Positions 19,937 through 28,351 of a DNA stretch of 64,000 nt are shown one piece after another (position 1 is the stretch's first letter; the number at the start of each line of letters is the position of its first letter). Position numbers and translations under genes: made by a program. A model generated the notes under the pieces. The model worked only from the letters and a program-made list of their open reading frames with translations. It was not told the origin of the DNA and did not search any database. Source of the DNA: Mycobacterium sp. 852002-50816_SCH5313054-b (GTDB taxonomy: Bacteria > Actinomycetota > Actinomycetes > Mycobacteriales > Mycobacteriaceae); assembly GCF_001667185.1 (NCBI RefSeq), contig NZ_LZIC01000030.1, positions 62,001 to 126,000 of the forward strand. Direction: 5' to 3'.

Positions 19937-20512
19937 TCACTGCGCCGACGCGGCCGCGATCGTCGCGTCGACAATGCTCCGGATTCGGGTGGCCGCTTGA
20001 TCGGGATCGGGCTGGCCGGCGTCGAGCCAGGCTATGACGGCGTCGATCGTCATGGTGGGCAGCAGTCGCGCCGCCCAGTTCCGCCATCGATCGTCGGCGA
20101 TGCCGGCAAGGTGGCGGCTGGCGAGCTCGGTTGAACCCTCAACGAGACTGTCGGCCATGTCGCGAAACTCGGGCTCGCGGGCGGCGTAGCGGAACAGCAG
20201 CCGAAAGGCGTCCGGATCGGCCGCGGCCGCGCGTACGAGAGCGGGAATGGTGGAGTCGTCGAAGTCGTCTGCCCCAGTGGCTTCGCGGAGGCGGTTGTTG
20301 GCATGCTCGAGGACTTCCCGGTAGAGGTCGGCCTTCGACGCGAAGTGGCGGTACAGGATCACCTGGGTGACAGCGGCTTCAGCGGCGATGGCATCGAGCC
20401 CGGTCTTCGCGAAGCCGCCGCGGGCGAAGGCGCGCGTGGCGGCCTCGAGGATCTGTTCCCGCCGTTGGGCGCGGGGCATCCGCCGCGTCGGCTCGGATTG
20501 GACAACCGTCAC
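19937..20512 (-). CDS. TetR-family regulator, divergent from a cytochrome P450 gene
   Basis: A 191-residue regulator with an N-terminal helix-turn-helix (RREQILEAATRAFARGGF then VTQVILYRHFASKADL). GTG 20512 was chosen because AGGAGG lies just upstream (bases 20519-20524, reverse strand) and upstream codons run into the operator. A perfect palindrome lies 28 bases in front of this start. It probably represses itself and the divergent P450/peroxiredoxin-like pair. Confidence 0.9.
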   Translation of the reverse strand: MTVVQSEPTRRMPRAQRREQILEAATRAFARGGFAKTGLDAIAAEAAVTQVILYRHFASKADLYREVLEHANNRLREATGADDFDDSTIPALVRAAAADPDAFRLLFRYAAREPEFRDMADSLVEGSTELASRHLAGIADDRWRNWAARLLPTMTIDAVIAWLDAGQPDPDQAATRIRSIVDATIAAASAQ

Positions 20513-20539
20513 CCCGACCTCCTCTTGTCTAGCGCTGAG

Positions 20540-20559
20540 TATACAAGTAATCTTGTATA
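20540..20559. promoter_or_regulatory. Palindromic TetR operator between regulator and P450 genes
   Basis: TATACAAGTAATCTTGTATA is a perfect inverted repeat of two 8-base arms around TAAT in otherwise GC-rich DNA. It lies 28 bases before the TetR start codon and 31 before the P450 start. The right arm overlaps a -10-like TATAAG. The layout is the classic one for a self-regulating TetR controlling a divergent gene. Confidence 0.82.
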
Positions 20560-20590
20560 AGATCTCTTCTACTTGGTGGGGCGACATGCG

Positions 20591-21706
20591 ATGACTTCCA
20601 CCCGACTGCCCGTTCATCGGGTGCGCACCCCGGTCGGCGACGCGGCCTGGCTGGTCACCGACTACGCCTTGGTGCGACGGCTGCTCGACGACGACCGCCT
20701 CGGTCGCTCCCATCGCGAACCCGAGACGGCGGCGCGCACGGGGGAATCGGCCTTATTCGGTGGTCCGCTGGGCGATTTCGACACCGAGGCGGCCGACCAC
20801 GCCCGGATGCGGGCGCTGCTGCAACCCCATTTCTCACCCCGGCACCTGCGCTCGCTGGAACCCAGGGTGGAGACGCTCACCACCACCCTGCTCGACGAGC
20901 TGGCGGAGCAGGGCCCGCCGGCCGATCTGCACGCGCGGTTGGCGCTGCCGCTCCCCATCCTGGTGATCTGTGAGCTACTCGGGGTGCCGTATTCCGACCG
21001 CGAGCAGTTCCGCGCGTGGGCCGAGGACGCCGGCAACGTGCGCGATCACGCCCGCTCCGAGCGCGGACTGGCCGAGCTGTTCGATTACGGCCGCGCGTTG
21101 GTCGAACGCAAGCGCGCCGGCCCCGGCGACGACGTGATATCGCGCCTGTGCGCGACCGACGGTGTCTCCGACGAGGAGGCCGCCACGATGTCGATGTTCC
21201 TGCTGTTCGCCGGTCATGAGACCACGGTGGTGCAGATCGGGCTCGGGACAATGCTTTTGCTGACCAATCGAGATCAGTGGCAGGCGCTCGTCGATGACCC
21301 CCCGCTGATCCCGCACGCCGTCGAGGAGCTGTTGCGGGCGACGGAGAGCGGTGGCGGGGCGGGCGGCGTTCCCCGCTACGCGCGCACCGACTTCGACATC
21401 GAGGGCGTCACCATCCACGCCGGAGATCTCGTGCTCCTGGACATCGGAGCGGCCAACCACGACCCGGCGGCGTTCGCTCATCCCGAACGCGTCGACGTCG
21501 CCCGCACGCAAACCGCCCACCTCACGTTCGGGCACGGCGCACGCTACTGCATCGGGGCGCCGTTGGCGCGTATCGAGCTGAAAACGGTATTCGGACAACT
21601 GATTCCACGATTTTCGTCTATGGGCCTGACCGTCGATCCAGCAACACTTCCCACCCGTAGCGACGTGCTCGCCGGCGGGCTCGTCGAACTACCGGTGTCC
21701 TGGTGA
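20591..21706 (+). CDS. Cytochrome P450
   Basis: A 371-residue soluble bacterial P450, somewhat short for the family (about 400). The I-helix oxygen-activation motif LFAGHETT, the K-helix ExxR in EELLR and the haem-binding loop FGHGARYCIGAPLA with Cys320 as iron ligand are all present. The ATG at 20591 follows GGTGGGG. The stop codon overlaps the GTG start of the peroxiredoxin-like gene (GTGA), suggesting coupled translation. It is probably inducible through the divergent TetR. Redox partner and substrate are unknown. Confidence 0.94.
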   Translation: MTSTRLPVHRVRTPVGDAAWLVTDYALVRRLLDDDRLGRSHREPETAARTGESALFGGPLGDFDTEAADHARMRALLQPHFSPRHLRSLEPRVETLTTTLLDELAEQGPPADLHARLALPLPILVICELLGVPYSDREQFRAWAEDAGNVRDHARSERGLAELFDYGRALVERKRAGPGDDVISRLCATDGVSDEEAATMSMFLLFAGHETTVVQIGLGTMLLLTNRDQWQALVDDPPLIPHAVEELLRATESGGGAGGVPRYARTDFDIEGVTIHAGDLVLLDIGAANHDPAAFAHPERVDVARTQTAHLTFGHGARYCIGAPLARIELKTVFGQLIPRFSSMGLTVDPATLPTRSDVLAGGLVELPVSW

Positions 21707-22257
21707 GGCGGATCCGCCATCCCGTGAGCAAGGGCGCCGACGTCGGGAGCGTCGTGGCCCCGCGAGAACTGGTCACCGTCTCCGGTGAGGCGGTGCCCAT
21801 TCCCGATCCCGATCGACTCGTCCATCTGCAACTTCGCCGGTTCGCCGGCTGCCCCATCTGCAACCTTCACCTGCGGTCGATCGTGCGCCGGCACGACGAG
21901 ATCGCCGGGGCCGGGGTCCGCGAGGTCGTCGTGTTCCACTCGACCGATCAGGAGTTGCTCCGCTACGCCGGCGATCTGCCGTTCGCCGTCGTCGGCGACC
22001 CCACCAAGGGGCTCTACGACGAGTTCGGCGTCGGCACCTCGCCGCGTTCCGTATTGCACCCCCGCGCAATGACATCGGCGATCCGCAGTGGCATGGGCAA
22101 CGTGAACATGCATCCGACCGGCGGCCATCTGGGGTTGCCGGCCGACTTCTTGATCGGCCCGGACGGGCGGGTTCTGGCCTGCAGGCACGGCCGCCACGCC
22201 AACGACCAATGGACGGTAGACGAGGTGCTGGCCTACGCCCGCAGCGAAAAGGCCTGA
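21703..22257 (+). CDS. Peroxiredoxin-like (AhpC/TSA family) protein
   Basis: A 184-residue thioredoxin-fold protein. The motif FAGCPICNLHL puts a Cys-x-x-Cys pair where peroxiredoxin-like proteins have their peroxidatic Cys. Later segments (VVGDPTKGLYDEFGVG, LPADFLIGPDGRV) are typical of AhpC/TSA relatives. GTG 21703 overlaps the P450 stop; GTG 21724 is an alternative start. Its role beside the P450, perhaps removing peroxide leaked by uncoupled turnover, is inference. The last 25 bases overlap the convergent HxlR gene. Confidence 0.78.
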   Translation: MRRIRHPVSKGADVGSVVAPRELVTVSGEAVPIPDPDRLVHLQLRRFAGCPICNLHLRSIVRRHDEIAGAGVREVVVFHSTDQELLRYAGDLPFAVVGDPTKGLYDEFGVGTSPRSVLHPRAMTSAIRSGMGNVNMHPTGGHLGLPADFLIGPDGRVLACRHGRHANDQWTVDEVLAYARSEKA

Positions 22258-22883
22258 CGCACCGCGTCGACGGCCTCCGGGTCGCCATGGAAGGTGACGC
22301 GCCGCAGCGCCGCCTTACGCTTGGCGTCGCTCGCCCCGAGGCGCGCGGTGACCAGGTCCGCGGCGCTGGCGGTCAGGGTCACCGAAGGCTCGCCGCGAGC
22401 GCCGGCGAGCCGACCCTGCGTCACCGCGAATTCGAAACGGCGGCCATCGATTTCGATGCGAATCGTCGCTTCCAGGCCGGCTGCGCCACCCGAATCGAAC
22501 CCGAGCAGGAATCCGGCCAGAAATCCGTTCAGGGGCGATGCCGGGCCGTCCCCGATCGGGTCCAGCCGATCGAGCCCGAACCATGCGACGCTCCGCAACA
22601 CCGGCAGCACCCGCTGCCAGCCCATGTCGCTGAGCGTGTACACGGTACGCCCGATCGGAGCGGGCAGATCGGTGCGGTCGACGACCCCGGCCTCTTGTAA
22701 TTCCTTGAGCCGCTCGGCGAGCAGATTGGTCGCAATGCCGGGCAGCGCGTCGCGCAGGTCCCCGTACCGGCGGGGTCCGCCGACCAGCTCACGCAGGATC
22801 AGCAGTGTCCACCGCTCGCCGAGGACGTCGAGTCCGCGCGCGATCGGGCAGTTCTGGTTGTAGTTCCTGCGGGGCGGCACCAT
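22233..22883 (-). CDS. HxlR-type winged-helix regulator fused to an SCP2-like domain
   Basis: Residues 1 to about 105 form an HxlR winged helix (CPIARGLDVLGERWTLLIL, then GIATNLLAERLKELQEAGVV). The C-terminal 100 residues look like a sterol-carrier-like ligand domain (VTLTASAADLVTARLG). HxlR proteins usually consist of the DNA-binding part alone; the extra domain suggests a hydrophobic inducer. It is divergent from the MFS exporter across an AT-rich gap with inverted repeats and probably controls it. Family call firm; ligand unknown. Confidence 0.85.
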   Translation of the reverse strand: MVPPRRNYNQNCPIARGLDVLGERWTLLILRELVGGPRRYGDLRDALPGIATNLLAERLKELQEAGVVDRTDLPAPIGRTVYTLSDMGWQRVLPVLRSVAWFGLDRLDPIGDGPASPLNGFLAGFLLGFDSGGAAGLEATIRIEIDGRRFEFAVTQGRLAGARGEPSVTLTASAADLVTARLGASDAKRKAALRRVTFHGDPEAVDAVRQAFSLRA

Positions 22884-22899
22884 CCCAGCCTAGCAGCGG

Positions 22900-22941
22900 A
22901 TAGACATCTTTTTCAACTTAGCACTTGATTTATTTGTCTAT
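22900..22941. promoter_or_regulatory. Candidate operator region between the HxlR regulator and the MFS exporter
   Basis: In an AT-rich gap of 77 bases, ATAGACA at 22900-22906 is repeated inverted as TGTCTAT at 22935-22941. Between them lies a second short inverted pair, TCAA and TTGA, around CTTAGCAC. Both genes start close by, at 22883 and 22961. Binding by the HxlR protein is inferred from position only. Confidence 0.5.
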
Positions 22942-22960
22942 AAGCTTTAGCGTCTTGTCC

Positions 22961-24496
22961 ATGCGTCCCGACCCGATATTCCGTAACCGGCCAATCGCCG
23001 CGCTCGCCGTCATCTGCCTCGGCGTCTTCGTCATCAGCGTCGACGCCACGATTGTCAACGTCGCGCTGCCCACGCTGTCTCGCGAACTGGGCGCCGACAC
23101 CGCCCAGCTGCAGTGGATCGTCGATGCCTACACCCTGGTGATGTCGGGCCTGCTGTTGTCGGCCGGCAGCCTGTCCGACCGCTTCGGCAGGCGCGGGTCG
23201 CTGAGCCTCGGGCTGGCCCTGTTCGCCCTGACCTCCGGTGTTGCGGCACAGGTGAATTCGGCCGACGCACTGATCGCGGCCCGCGCCGCGATGGGCGTGG
23301 GCGCGGCGGTGATCTTTCCGACCACCCTGGGGCTCATCACCAACATCTTCACCGACCCGGTGCCGCGCGCCAAGGCGATCGGGCTTTGGGCGGCGATGGT
23401 GGGCGTCGGGGTGGCCGTGGGACCGATCAGTGGGGGCTGGCTGCTCGAACACTTCTGGTGGGGCTCGATTTTCATGGTGAACATTCCCATCGCGGCATTG
23501 GCGATCATTGGCGGCGTCCTGTTCGTCCCGACGTCGCGCGACCCGGCGGCGCCCCGCGTCGACGTCCCCGGCCTGATCCTGTCCACGGCGGGAATCACGG
23601 CGCTGGTCTACACGGTCATCGAGGCGCCCACCTGGGGATGGACCAACGTCCGGACCGCGGCCGGGTTTGCGCTCGCTACAGTCGTTCTCGCCGGGTTCGC
23701 CCGGTGGGAGCGGCGCAGCACCCACCCGATGCTGGACGTGTCCGTATTCGGCAACCGTCGGTTCTCCGGCGGCAGCCTGGCGGTGACCGCCGGCTTCCTC
23801 ACGCTGTTCGGCTTCATCTTCGTCATCACCCAGTACTTCCAATTCATCAAGGACTACACGGCATTCCAGGCCGGCGTGCGCTTGCTGCCGGTCGCCGTCT
23901 CCATCGCGCTGGCCAGCATCGCGGGTCCCCGGCTGGTCGAACGGCTCGGCACCACCGCCGTCGTCGCCACCGGCCTGACCGTCTTCGCCGCCGGGCTCGC
24001 CTGGGCGTCCACCGCCGACGCCGCCACGCCCTACAACCAGATCGCCGTGCAGATGCTGCTGCTCGGCGGCGGTCTCGGGCTCACCGTTTCGCCGGCCACC
24101 GAGGCCATCATGGGATCGCTGTCCGCCGACAAGGCCGGGGTCGGCTCGGCCGTCAACGACACGACGCGCGAACTCGGCGGCACCCTCGGCGTGGCCATAG
24201 CCGGCAGCATCTTCGCGTCGGTGTACTCGGGGCATCTCGGAGCAACGGCCTTGCCGGGACTACCCGCGGAGGCGATGCGGCATTCGATGGCGTTGGCGCA
24301 CACGGTGATCCAGCAGCTGCCCGCCCCACAGGCCGGCCACATCCGTGCCGTCGTCGATCGCGCGTTCCTCGACGGCATGCGGGTGAGCTCGCTGGTGTGC
24401 GCGGGCATCGCGCTGGGCGCCGCGATCGTCGTGGCCTGGCTCTTGCCGGCACGCGCGCGGCAAGAGGGACCGTCCCCCGCACTGGCCACGGCCTAA
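22961..24496 (+). CDS. MFS multidrug exporter, DHA2 (14-TM) family
   Basis: A 511-residue major facilitator with about 14 hydrophobic segments. The DHA2/EmrB signatures are clear: near the N-terminus SVDATIVNVALPTL with the conserved Asp of TM1, then LQWIVDAYTL, and SDRFGRRGSL as loop 2-3 motif. ATG 22961 was chosen over the earlier TTG because upstream bases fall in the operator region. It heads a rightward cluster with two methyltransferases and a hydrolase, and probably exports a small hydrophobic compound, perhaps their product. Confidence 0.93.
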   Translation: MRPDPIFRNRPIAALAVICLGVFVISVDATIVNVALPTLSRELGADTAQLQWIVDAYTLVMSGLLLSAGSLSDRFGRRGSLSLGLALFALTSGVAAQVNSADALIAARAAMGVGAAVIFPTTLGLITNIFTDPVPRAKAIGLWAAMVGVGVAVGPISGGWLLEHFWWGSIFMVNIPIAALAIIGGVLFVPTSRDPAAPRVDVPGLILSTAGITALVYTVIEAPTWGWTNVRTAAGFALATVVLAGFARWERRSTHPMLDVSVFGNRRFSGGSLAVTAGFLTLFGFIFVITQYFQFIKDYTAFQAGVRLLPVAVSIALASIAGPRLVERLGTTAVVATGLTVFAAGLAWASTADAATPYNQIAVQMLLLGGGLGLTVSPATEAIMGSLSADKAGVGSAVNDTTRELGGTLGVAIAGSIFASVYSGHLGATALPGLPAEAMRHSMALAHTVIQQLPAPQAGHIRAVVDRAFLDGMRVSSLVCAGIALGAAIVVAWLLPARARQEGPSPALATA

Positions 24497-24526
24497 GAAA
24501 TCCCGACGAAGAAAGGCACGAAAAGC

Positions 24527-25351
24527 ATGACTACAACGCCATCCGCCAACAGCTATGTCCTCGGACACGCCGACGTGGAGGTGCAGCGGCTGCTCCTGCA
24601 GGCGCGGCTGTATGACGGCTACACCGAGCACGCGCTGCGGCTCGCCGGGCTGCGCCCGGGCATGCGGGTGCTCGATATCGGCAGCGGCCCCGGCGACGTG
24701 TCGTTCGTCGCTGCCCGGCTGGTCGGCGCAACCGGAAGCGTGCTCGGCGTCGACGCCGCGCCCGCGATGGTCGAGCTGGCCAACGCCCGGGCCGCCGAAC
24801 AAGGCTTGTCCACAGTGCATTTCGTCCATTCTGCGATCGACGCGATCGAGCTGGACGAGCCCGTCGACGCGATCGTCGGCCGGTTAATCCTGATGCACCT
24901 GCCCGATCCGGCCGCGGCGCTGCGCCGGCTCAGCTCGTTCGTGCGACCCGGCGGCGTGATCGCGTTCTCCGAGAACGACATCGCCGGAGGACGCAGCGTC
25001 CCGGAGACGCCGCTGTTCGGTCGGGTGATCGCCGGGATCGTGCAGGCCTTCGAGGCCATGGGGCTCAGCGCGCGGTTCGGCACCACGCTGCACACGATCT
25101 TCGCCGACGCCGGCCTGGGCACGCCGCACCTGACCCTCGGCGCCCCGACCGGCACGGCCGCCGACGCCGACATCCTGGCCTACGGCGCGGAAGTGTGGCG
25201 GCTGGTCTCCCCCATCGCGCAACAGGGCGGCTTCGCCATCGACGAGGTCGCCGACATCGAGGACTTCGTGCCGCGCTTCCGCGAGGAGGCGCTCGCGGCG
25301 AACGCCCTCATCACGATGCCGCCCATCATCACGGCATGGGTGCGCAAATGA
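24527..25351 (+). CDS. Class I SAM-dependent methyltransferase
   Basis: A 274-residue protein whose SAM-binding motif I is VLDIGSGPGDVSF, with GVDAAPAMVELA as motif II and LILMHLPDPAAAL and VRPGGVIAFSEND further on. The ATG follows AGAAAGGCA. It lies 30 bases after the MFS gene. Its stop overlaps the next methyltransferase start (ATGA), so it belongs to a translationally coupled operon. The substrate is unknown; the fold resembles UbiE-like enzymes for small molecules. Confidence 0.9.
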   Translation: MTTTPSANSYVLGHADVEVQRLLLQARLYDGYTEHALRLAGLRPGMRVLDIGSGPGDVSFVAARLVGATGSVLGVDAAPAMVELANARAAEQGLSTVHFVHSAIDAIELDEPVDAIVGRLILMHLPDPAAALRRLSSFVRPGGVIAFSENDIAGGRSVPETPLFGRVIAGIVQAFEAMGLSARFGTTLHTIFADAGLGTPHLTLGAPTGTAADADILAYGAEVWRLVSPIAQQGGFAIDEVADIEDFVPRFREEALAANALITMPPIITAWVRK

Positions 25352-26160
25352 GCAACACCATCCAGGACCAGTATTCGACCGGCCTGTCGCGCAACAACAT
25401 CGAGCGAGCGCTGCGCTCCGCCGGCAAGGACCTCGATCGCCTCGCGCCCGCCGACCTGAGCCTGCTCGAGGACTTTCATACGATGGGCCGCATCGCGACC
25501 GCCCAGCTGGTGGACCTGGCGCAGATCACCGGCGAGAGCGCGGTGCTCGACGCCGGCAGCGGGGTGGGCGGTACCGCTCGCTACATCGCCGACCGCTACG
25601 GCTGCGGGGTCACCGCCGTCGACCTCACCGACGAATACTGTGAAACGAACCGCTGGCTCAATCGACTCGTCGGGCTCGACGGCCTCATCTCGGTGCAGCG
25701 GGCCGACGTCACCGAACTGCCCTTCGCCGACGCCACTTTCGACGTCGCCATCAGCCAGCATGTCCAGATGAACATCGCCGACAAGGCGCGCCTGTACGCC
25801 GAAACACGCCGGGTGCTCAAGGATGGCGGGCGGCTTGCCCTGTGGGACATCACGATTGGGGACCAGGTCGAGCTTGACTTTCCGCTGCCGTGGGCCGACC
25901 ACCCCGGGAACAGCCACCTGGCCACCCCCGACGAATTGCGCGCCGTCGTCGAGTCCGCCGGGTTCACCGTCGAACACTGGAACGACCTCACCGAGCAGGC
26001 CGCCACGCTCATGCAGGCCATCCTGGCCCAGCCCGACAGCCCGCTGGGCCTGCACGCCTTCGTCACCGACTTCCGCCGAAAAGCCGAAAACCTCACCCAG
26101 GCCCTGGCCGACGGGCGCCTGCGCGCCATCCAGGCGGTTTGCGAACGGCGAGTGCAATGA
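25348..26160 (+). CDS. Class I SAM-dependent methyltransferase (sterol/tocopherol C-methyltransferase-like)
   Basis: A 270-residue methyltransferase with motif I VLDAGSGVGGTARYIA, motif II VTAVDLTDEYCE and a QHVQMNI motif typical of gamma-tocopherol or sterol methyltransferase relatives. It is only distantly similar to the preceding methyltransferase, so it is not a recent duplicate. Its start overlaps that gene and its stop overlaps the hydrolase start. Two methyltransferases in series suggest stepwise methylation of one compound, which is inference. Confidence 0.9.
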   Translation: MSNTIQDQYSTGLSRNNIERALRSAGKDLDRLAPADLSLLEDFHTMGRIATAQLVDLAQITGESAVLDAGSGVGGTARYIADRYGCGVTAVDLTDEYCETNRWLNRLVGLDGLISVQRADVTELPFADATFDVAISQHVQMNIADKARLYAETRRVLKDGGRLALWDITIGDQVELDFPLPWADHPGNSHLATPDELRAVVESAGFTVEHWNDLTEQAATLMQAILAQPDSPLGLHAFVTDFRRKAENLTQALADGRLRAIQAVCERRVQ

Positions 26161-27062
26161 GGACCAACGAGATTCCGGATCAGCGTTACACGCTGGCGTG
26201 GAGCGGCGGGCGCGGCGAGGTCAGGTTCCTGCGGCGTTTCGACGGCTCCCGGTTGCGCTACTTCACGGCTGGAACCGGCCCACCGCTCGTCCTGCTGCAC
26301 ACCGTCCGCACGCAGCTGGACTACTTCCAGCGGGTCGTGCCCGCGCTCTGGGACGACTTCACCGTGTACGCCTTGGACCTGCCCGGCATGGGATGGTCCG
26401 ACGTGGTGCCCGGTGCCGGATACGGATAGCCCGAATTGCGCGGCGCCGTGGTGGAATTCATCAGGACCCTGGGCCTGCGTGAAGTCACGCTGGCGGGCGA
26501 ATCGATGGGAGCCGCGCTCGCGCTGTTGGCCTCGATCGAGCTGACGGACCAGGTGAGCGGCGTGATCGCCTTCAATCCCTACGACTACCCGGGCGGCCTC
26601 GAGCGCGGTAACTGGTTCGCCCGCGTGATCGGAACGGGCGTCCGCCTGCCCGGATCGGGACCGGTCTTCGCCCGGCTGGAAAACCGCCTCATCCTCGAAG
26701 GCGTGCTGGCCGGCGGCTTCGCCGACCGCCACGCGCTGCCCAAGGACTTCCTCACCGAGCTGCGGCGAAGCGGCCGCCGGCCCGGCTACCCGAGGGTCAA
26801 TCGGGCCATCATGCGCCTCCTGACCGGGCTCATCGACGCGAAAAGCCGCTACTCGCAGGTGAAGACACCCGTCACGCTGGTCTACAGCGAACACGATTGG
26901 TCGCGCCCGGCGGATCGCGACCAAGTCGCCCGCCTCCTTGGTGTCCGGGCCGCCACGGTGCCCGGCGTTGGGCACTTCTCGGCCCTCGAGCGGCCCGAGG
27001 AGATGGTCCGTATCATCCGGCACGCGCGGCGTCCGTTATCAAGCTCCGATAGCAGCGGGTAG
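26157..27062 (+). pseudogene. Alpha/beta hydrolase interrupted by an in-frame amber stop
   Basis: One reading frame of 302 codons encodes a complete alpha/beta hydrolase except for TAG at 26427-26429. The part before it holds the strand and oxyanion region (VLLHTVRTQLDYFQR, LDLPGMGWSD). The part after it begins PELRGAVVEFI and holds the nucleophile elbow GESMGA, the acid in YSEHDWSRPADRD and the His in VPGVGHFSAL. The stop falls before every catalytic residue and probably replaces a Glu codon (GAG to TAG). It follows the methyltransferase with an ATGA overlap. Readthrough, reinitiation at TTG 26436 or a sequencing error cannot be excluded. Confidence 0.85.
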
Positions 27063-27097
27063 CGCAGACGAATATCTGTAGTCCCAGCCCCGTGTGC

Positions 27098-28351
27098 TCA
27101 CCGACCTAGTTGGTTGGTGGTGGTTGTGGCTGGAAGGGTTCGTACCACCACCAGTCGGCACGTTCGCCGAAGGGCCCGGGGCACGGAGCCACCGCGGGCG
27201 GGGGTTGAGTGGGTGGGCGCGCGAGTGATCCCGGGCTCAATACTCGGGCCGGCGTCGTCGGTGACGGTGAGATCGGTGGCGGATCCGGTGATGGTGATCA
27301 GACCCCGGTGGTGCAGCCGGTGGTGATAGGGGCATACCAGCACCAGGTTGTCCAGCTCCGTGGGCCCGCCGTCTTCCCAGTGCCGGATGTGGTGGGCGTG
27401 CAGGCCGCGACCGGCCCCGCAACCGGGCACCGCACACGTGGGGTGACGGTGCTCGAGCGCGCGGCGAAGCCGCCGGTTGATCACCCGCGTCGCGCGCCCG
27501 GCGCCGATGACCTGGCCGTCCCGTTCGAACCAGACCTCACAGGTGGCATCACAGCTCAGGTAGCGGCGTTCGGCGTCGGACAGCAGAGGACCCAGATGCA
27601 GCGCGGCGGCGCGCTGGGCAACGTCGAGGTGCACCACCACGGTGGTGTGCTGCCCGTGTGGGCGGCGGGTGGCCTCGGTATCCCAGCCGGCCTCGACCAG
27701 GCGCAGGAACGCCTCCAGCGTGCCGGGCATCGGGGGCCGCTGACCTGAGGCGCGGTCGTCATCGCCGTGATCGTGGCGCCACTGGGTGATCAGCGCCTCG
27801 CGATGAGAGGCCAGCGCCGCGTCGAACTTCGCCGCGTCAAAGTGCGGAAGTTTGATCCGCCAACAACTGAACTGCTCATCGGAGGTCTTGGTGATCGAGG
27901 CAAGCTCGGCCCTAGTTTCTGGTTCGGGTCGTGGTTCGAGCTTGACGGCGGTGCGCAGTTGGTTCACCGTGGCGACGTGCGCCAACTGCACGTAATGCTC
28001 ATCAGAACCCTCACCCGCCCGCGCCGCGAGGACGCCGAGCTGATCCAGTGACACTCGACCCTCCCGCAACCCCGCCGCGCACCGCGGAAACTCCTCCACC
28101 CGGTGCGCCACCGCGGCGAACGTGTGCGCGGTACCCGAGGACAAGCCCAGCTTCCAAGCGATTAACGCCGCCACCGACCGCGCCCCCGTCATGCCACACA
28201 GCTCGTCACGATCGATTTCAGCGACGATATCCACAATGCGCCCGTCGATCGCGTTGCGCTGCCCGGCCAACTCCGCCAACTCCTCGAACAACACCTCAAG
28301 ACGCTCTTTCGGACTGACCACCACGGCGCCAGCGGATGCGGTCGAAGACAT
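27098..28351 (-). CDS. 13E12-repeat family protein with HNH endonuclease domain (DUF222)
   Basis: A 417-residue member of the mycobacterial 13E12 family. An N-terminal DUF222 region (about residues 10-280, with LFEELAELAGQRNAIDG at its start) is followed by an HNH domain: CAVPGCG, then HAHHIRHWEDGG, LVLVCPYHHRLHH, with two zinc-type Cys and the His-Asn-His core. The ATG at 28351 was chosen because the upstream extension is unlike the family. These genes occur in many scattered copies in mycobacteria and behave like selfish or repeat elements; function is not established. Confidence 0.9.
   Translation of the reverse strand: MSSTASAGAVVVSPKERLEVLFEELAELAGQRNAIDGRIVDIVAEIDRDELCGMTGARSVAALIAWKLGLSSGTAHTFAAVAHRVEEFPRCAAGLREGRVSLDQLGVLAARAGEGSDEHYVQLAHVATVNQLRTAVKLEPRPEPETRAELASITKTSDEQFSCWRIKLPHFDAAKFDAALASHREALITQWRHDHGDDDRASGQRPPMPGTLEAFLRLVEAGWDTEATRRPHGQHTTVVVHLDVAQRAAALHLGPLLSDAERRYLSCDATCEVWFERDGQVIGAGRATRVINRRLRRALEHRHPTCAVPGCGAGRGLHAHHIRHWEDGGPTELDNLVLVCPYHHRLHHRGLITITGSATDLTVTDDAGPSIEPGITRAPTHSTPARGGSVPRALRRTCRLVVVRTLPATTTTNQLGR

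Noticed and set aside
20513..20713. 66-residue N-terminal extension of the TetR at 19937
   Set aside because: It would run across the palindromic operator and into the divergent P450 gene; GTG 20512 has AGGAGG upstream.
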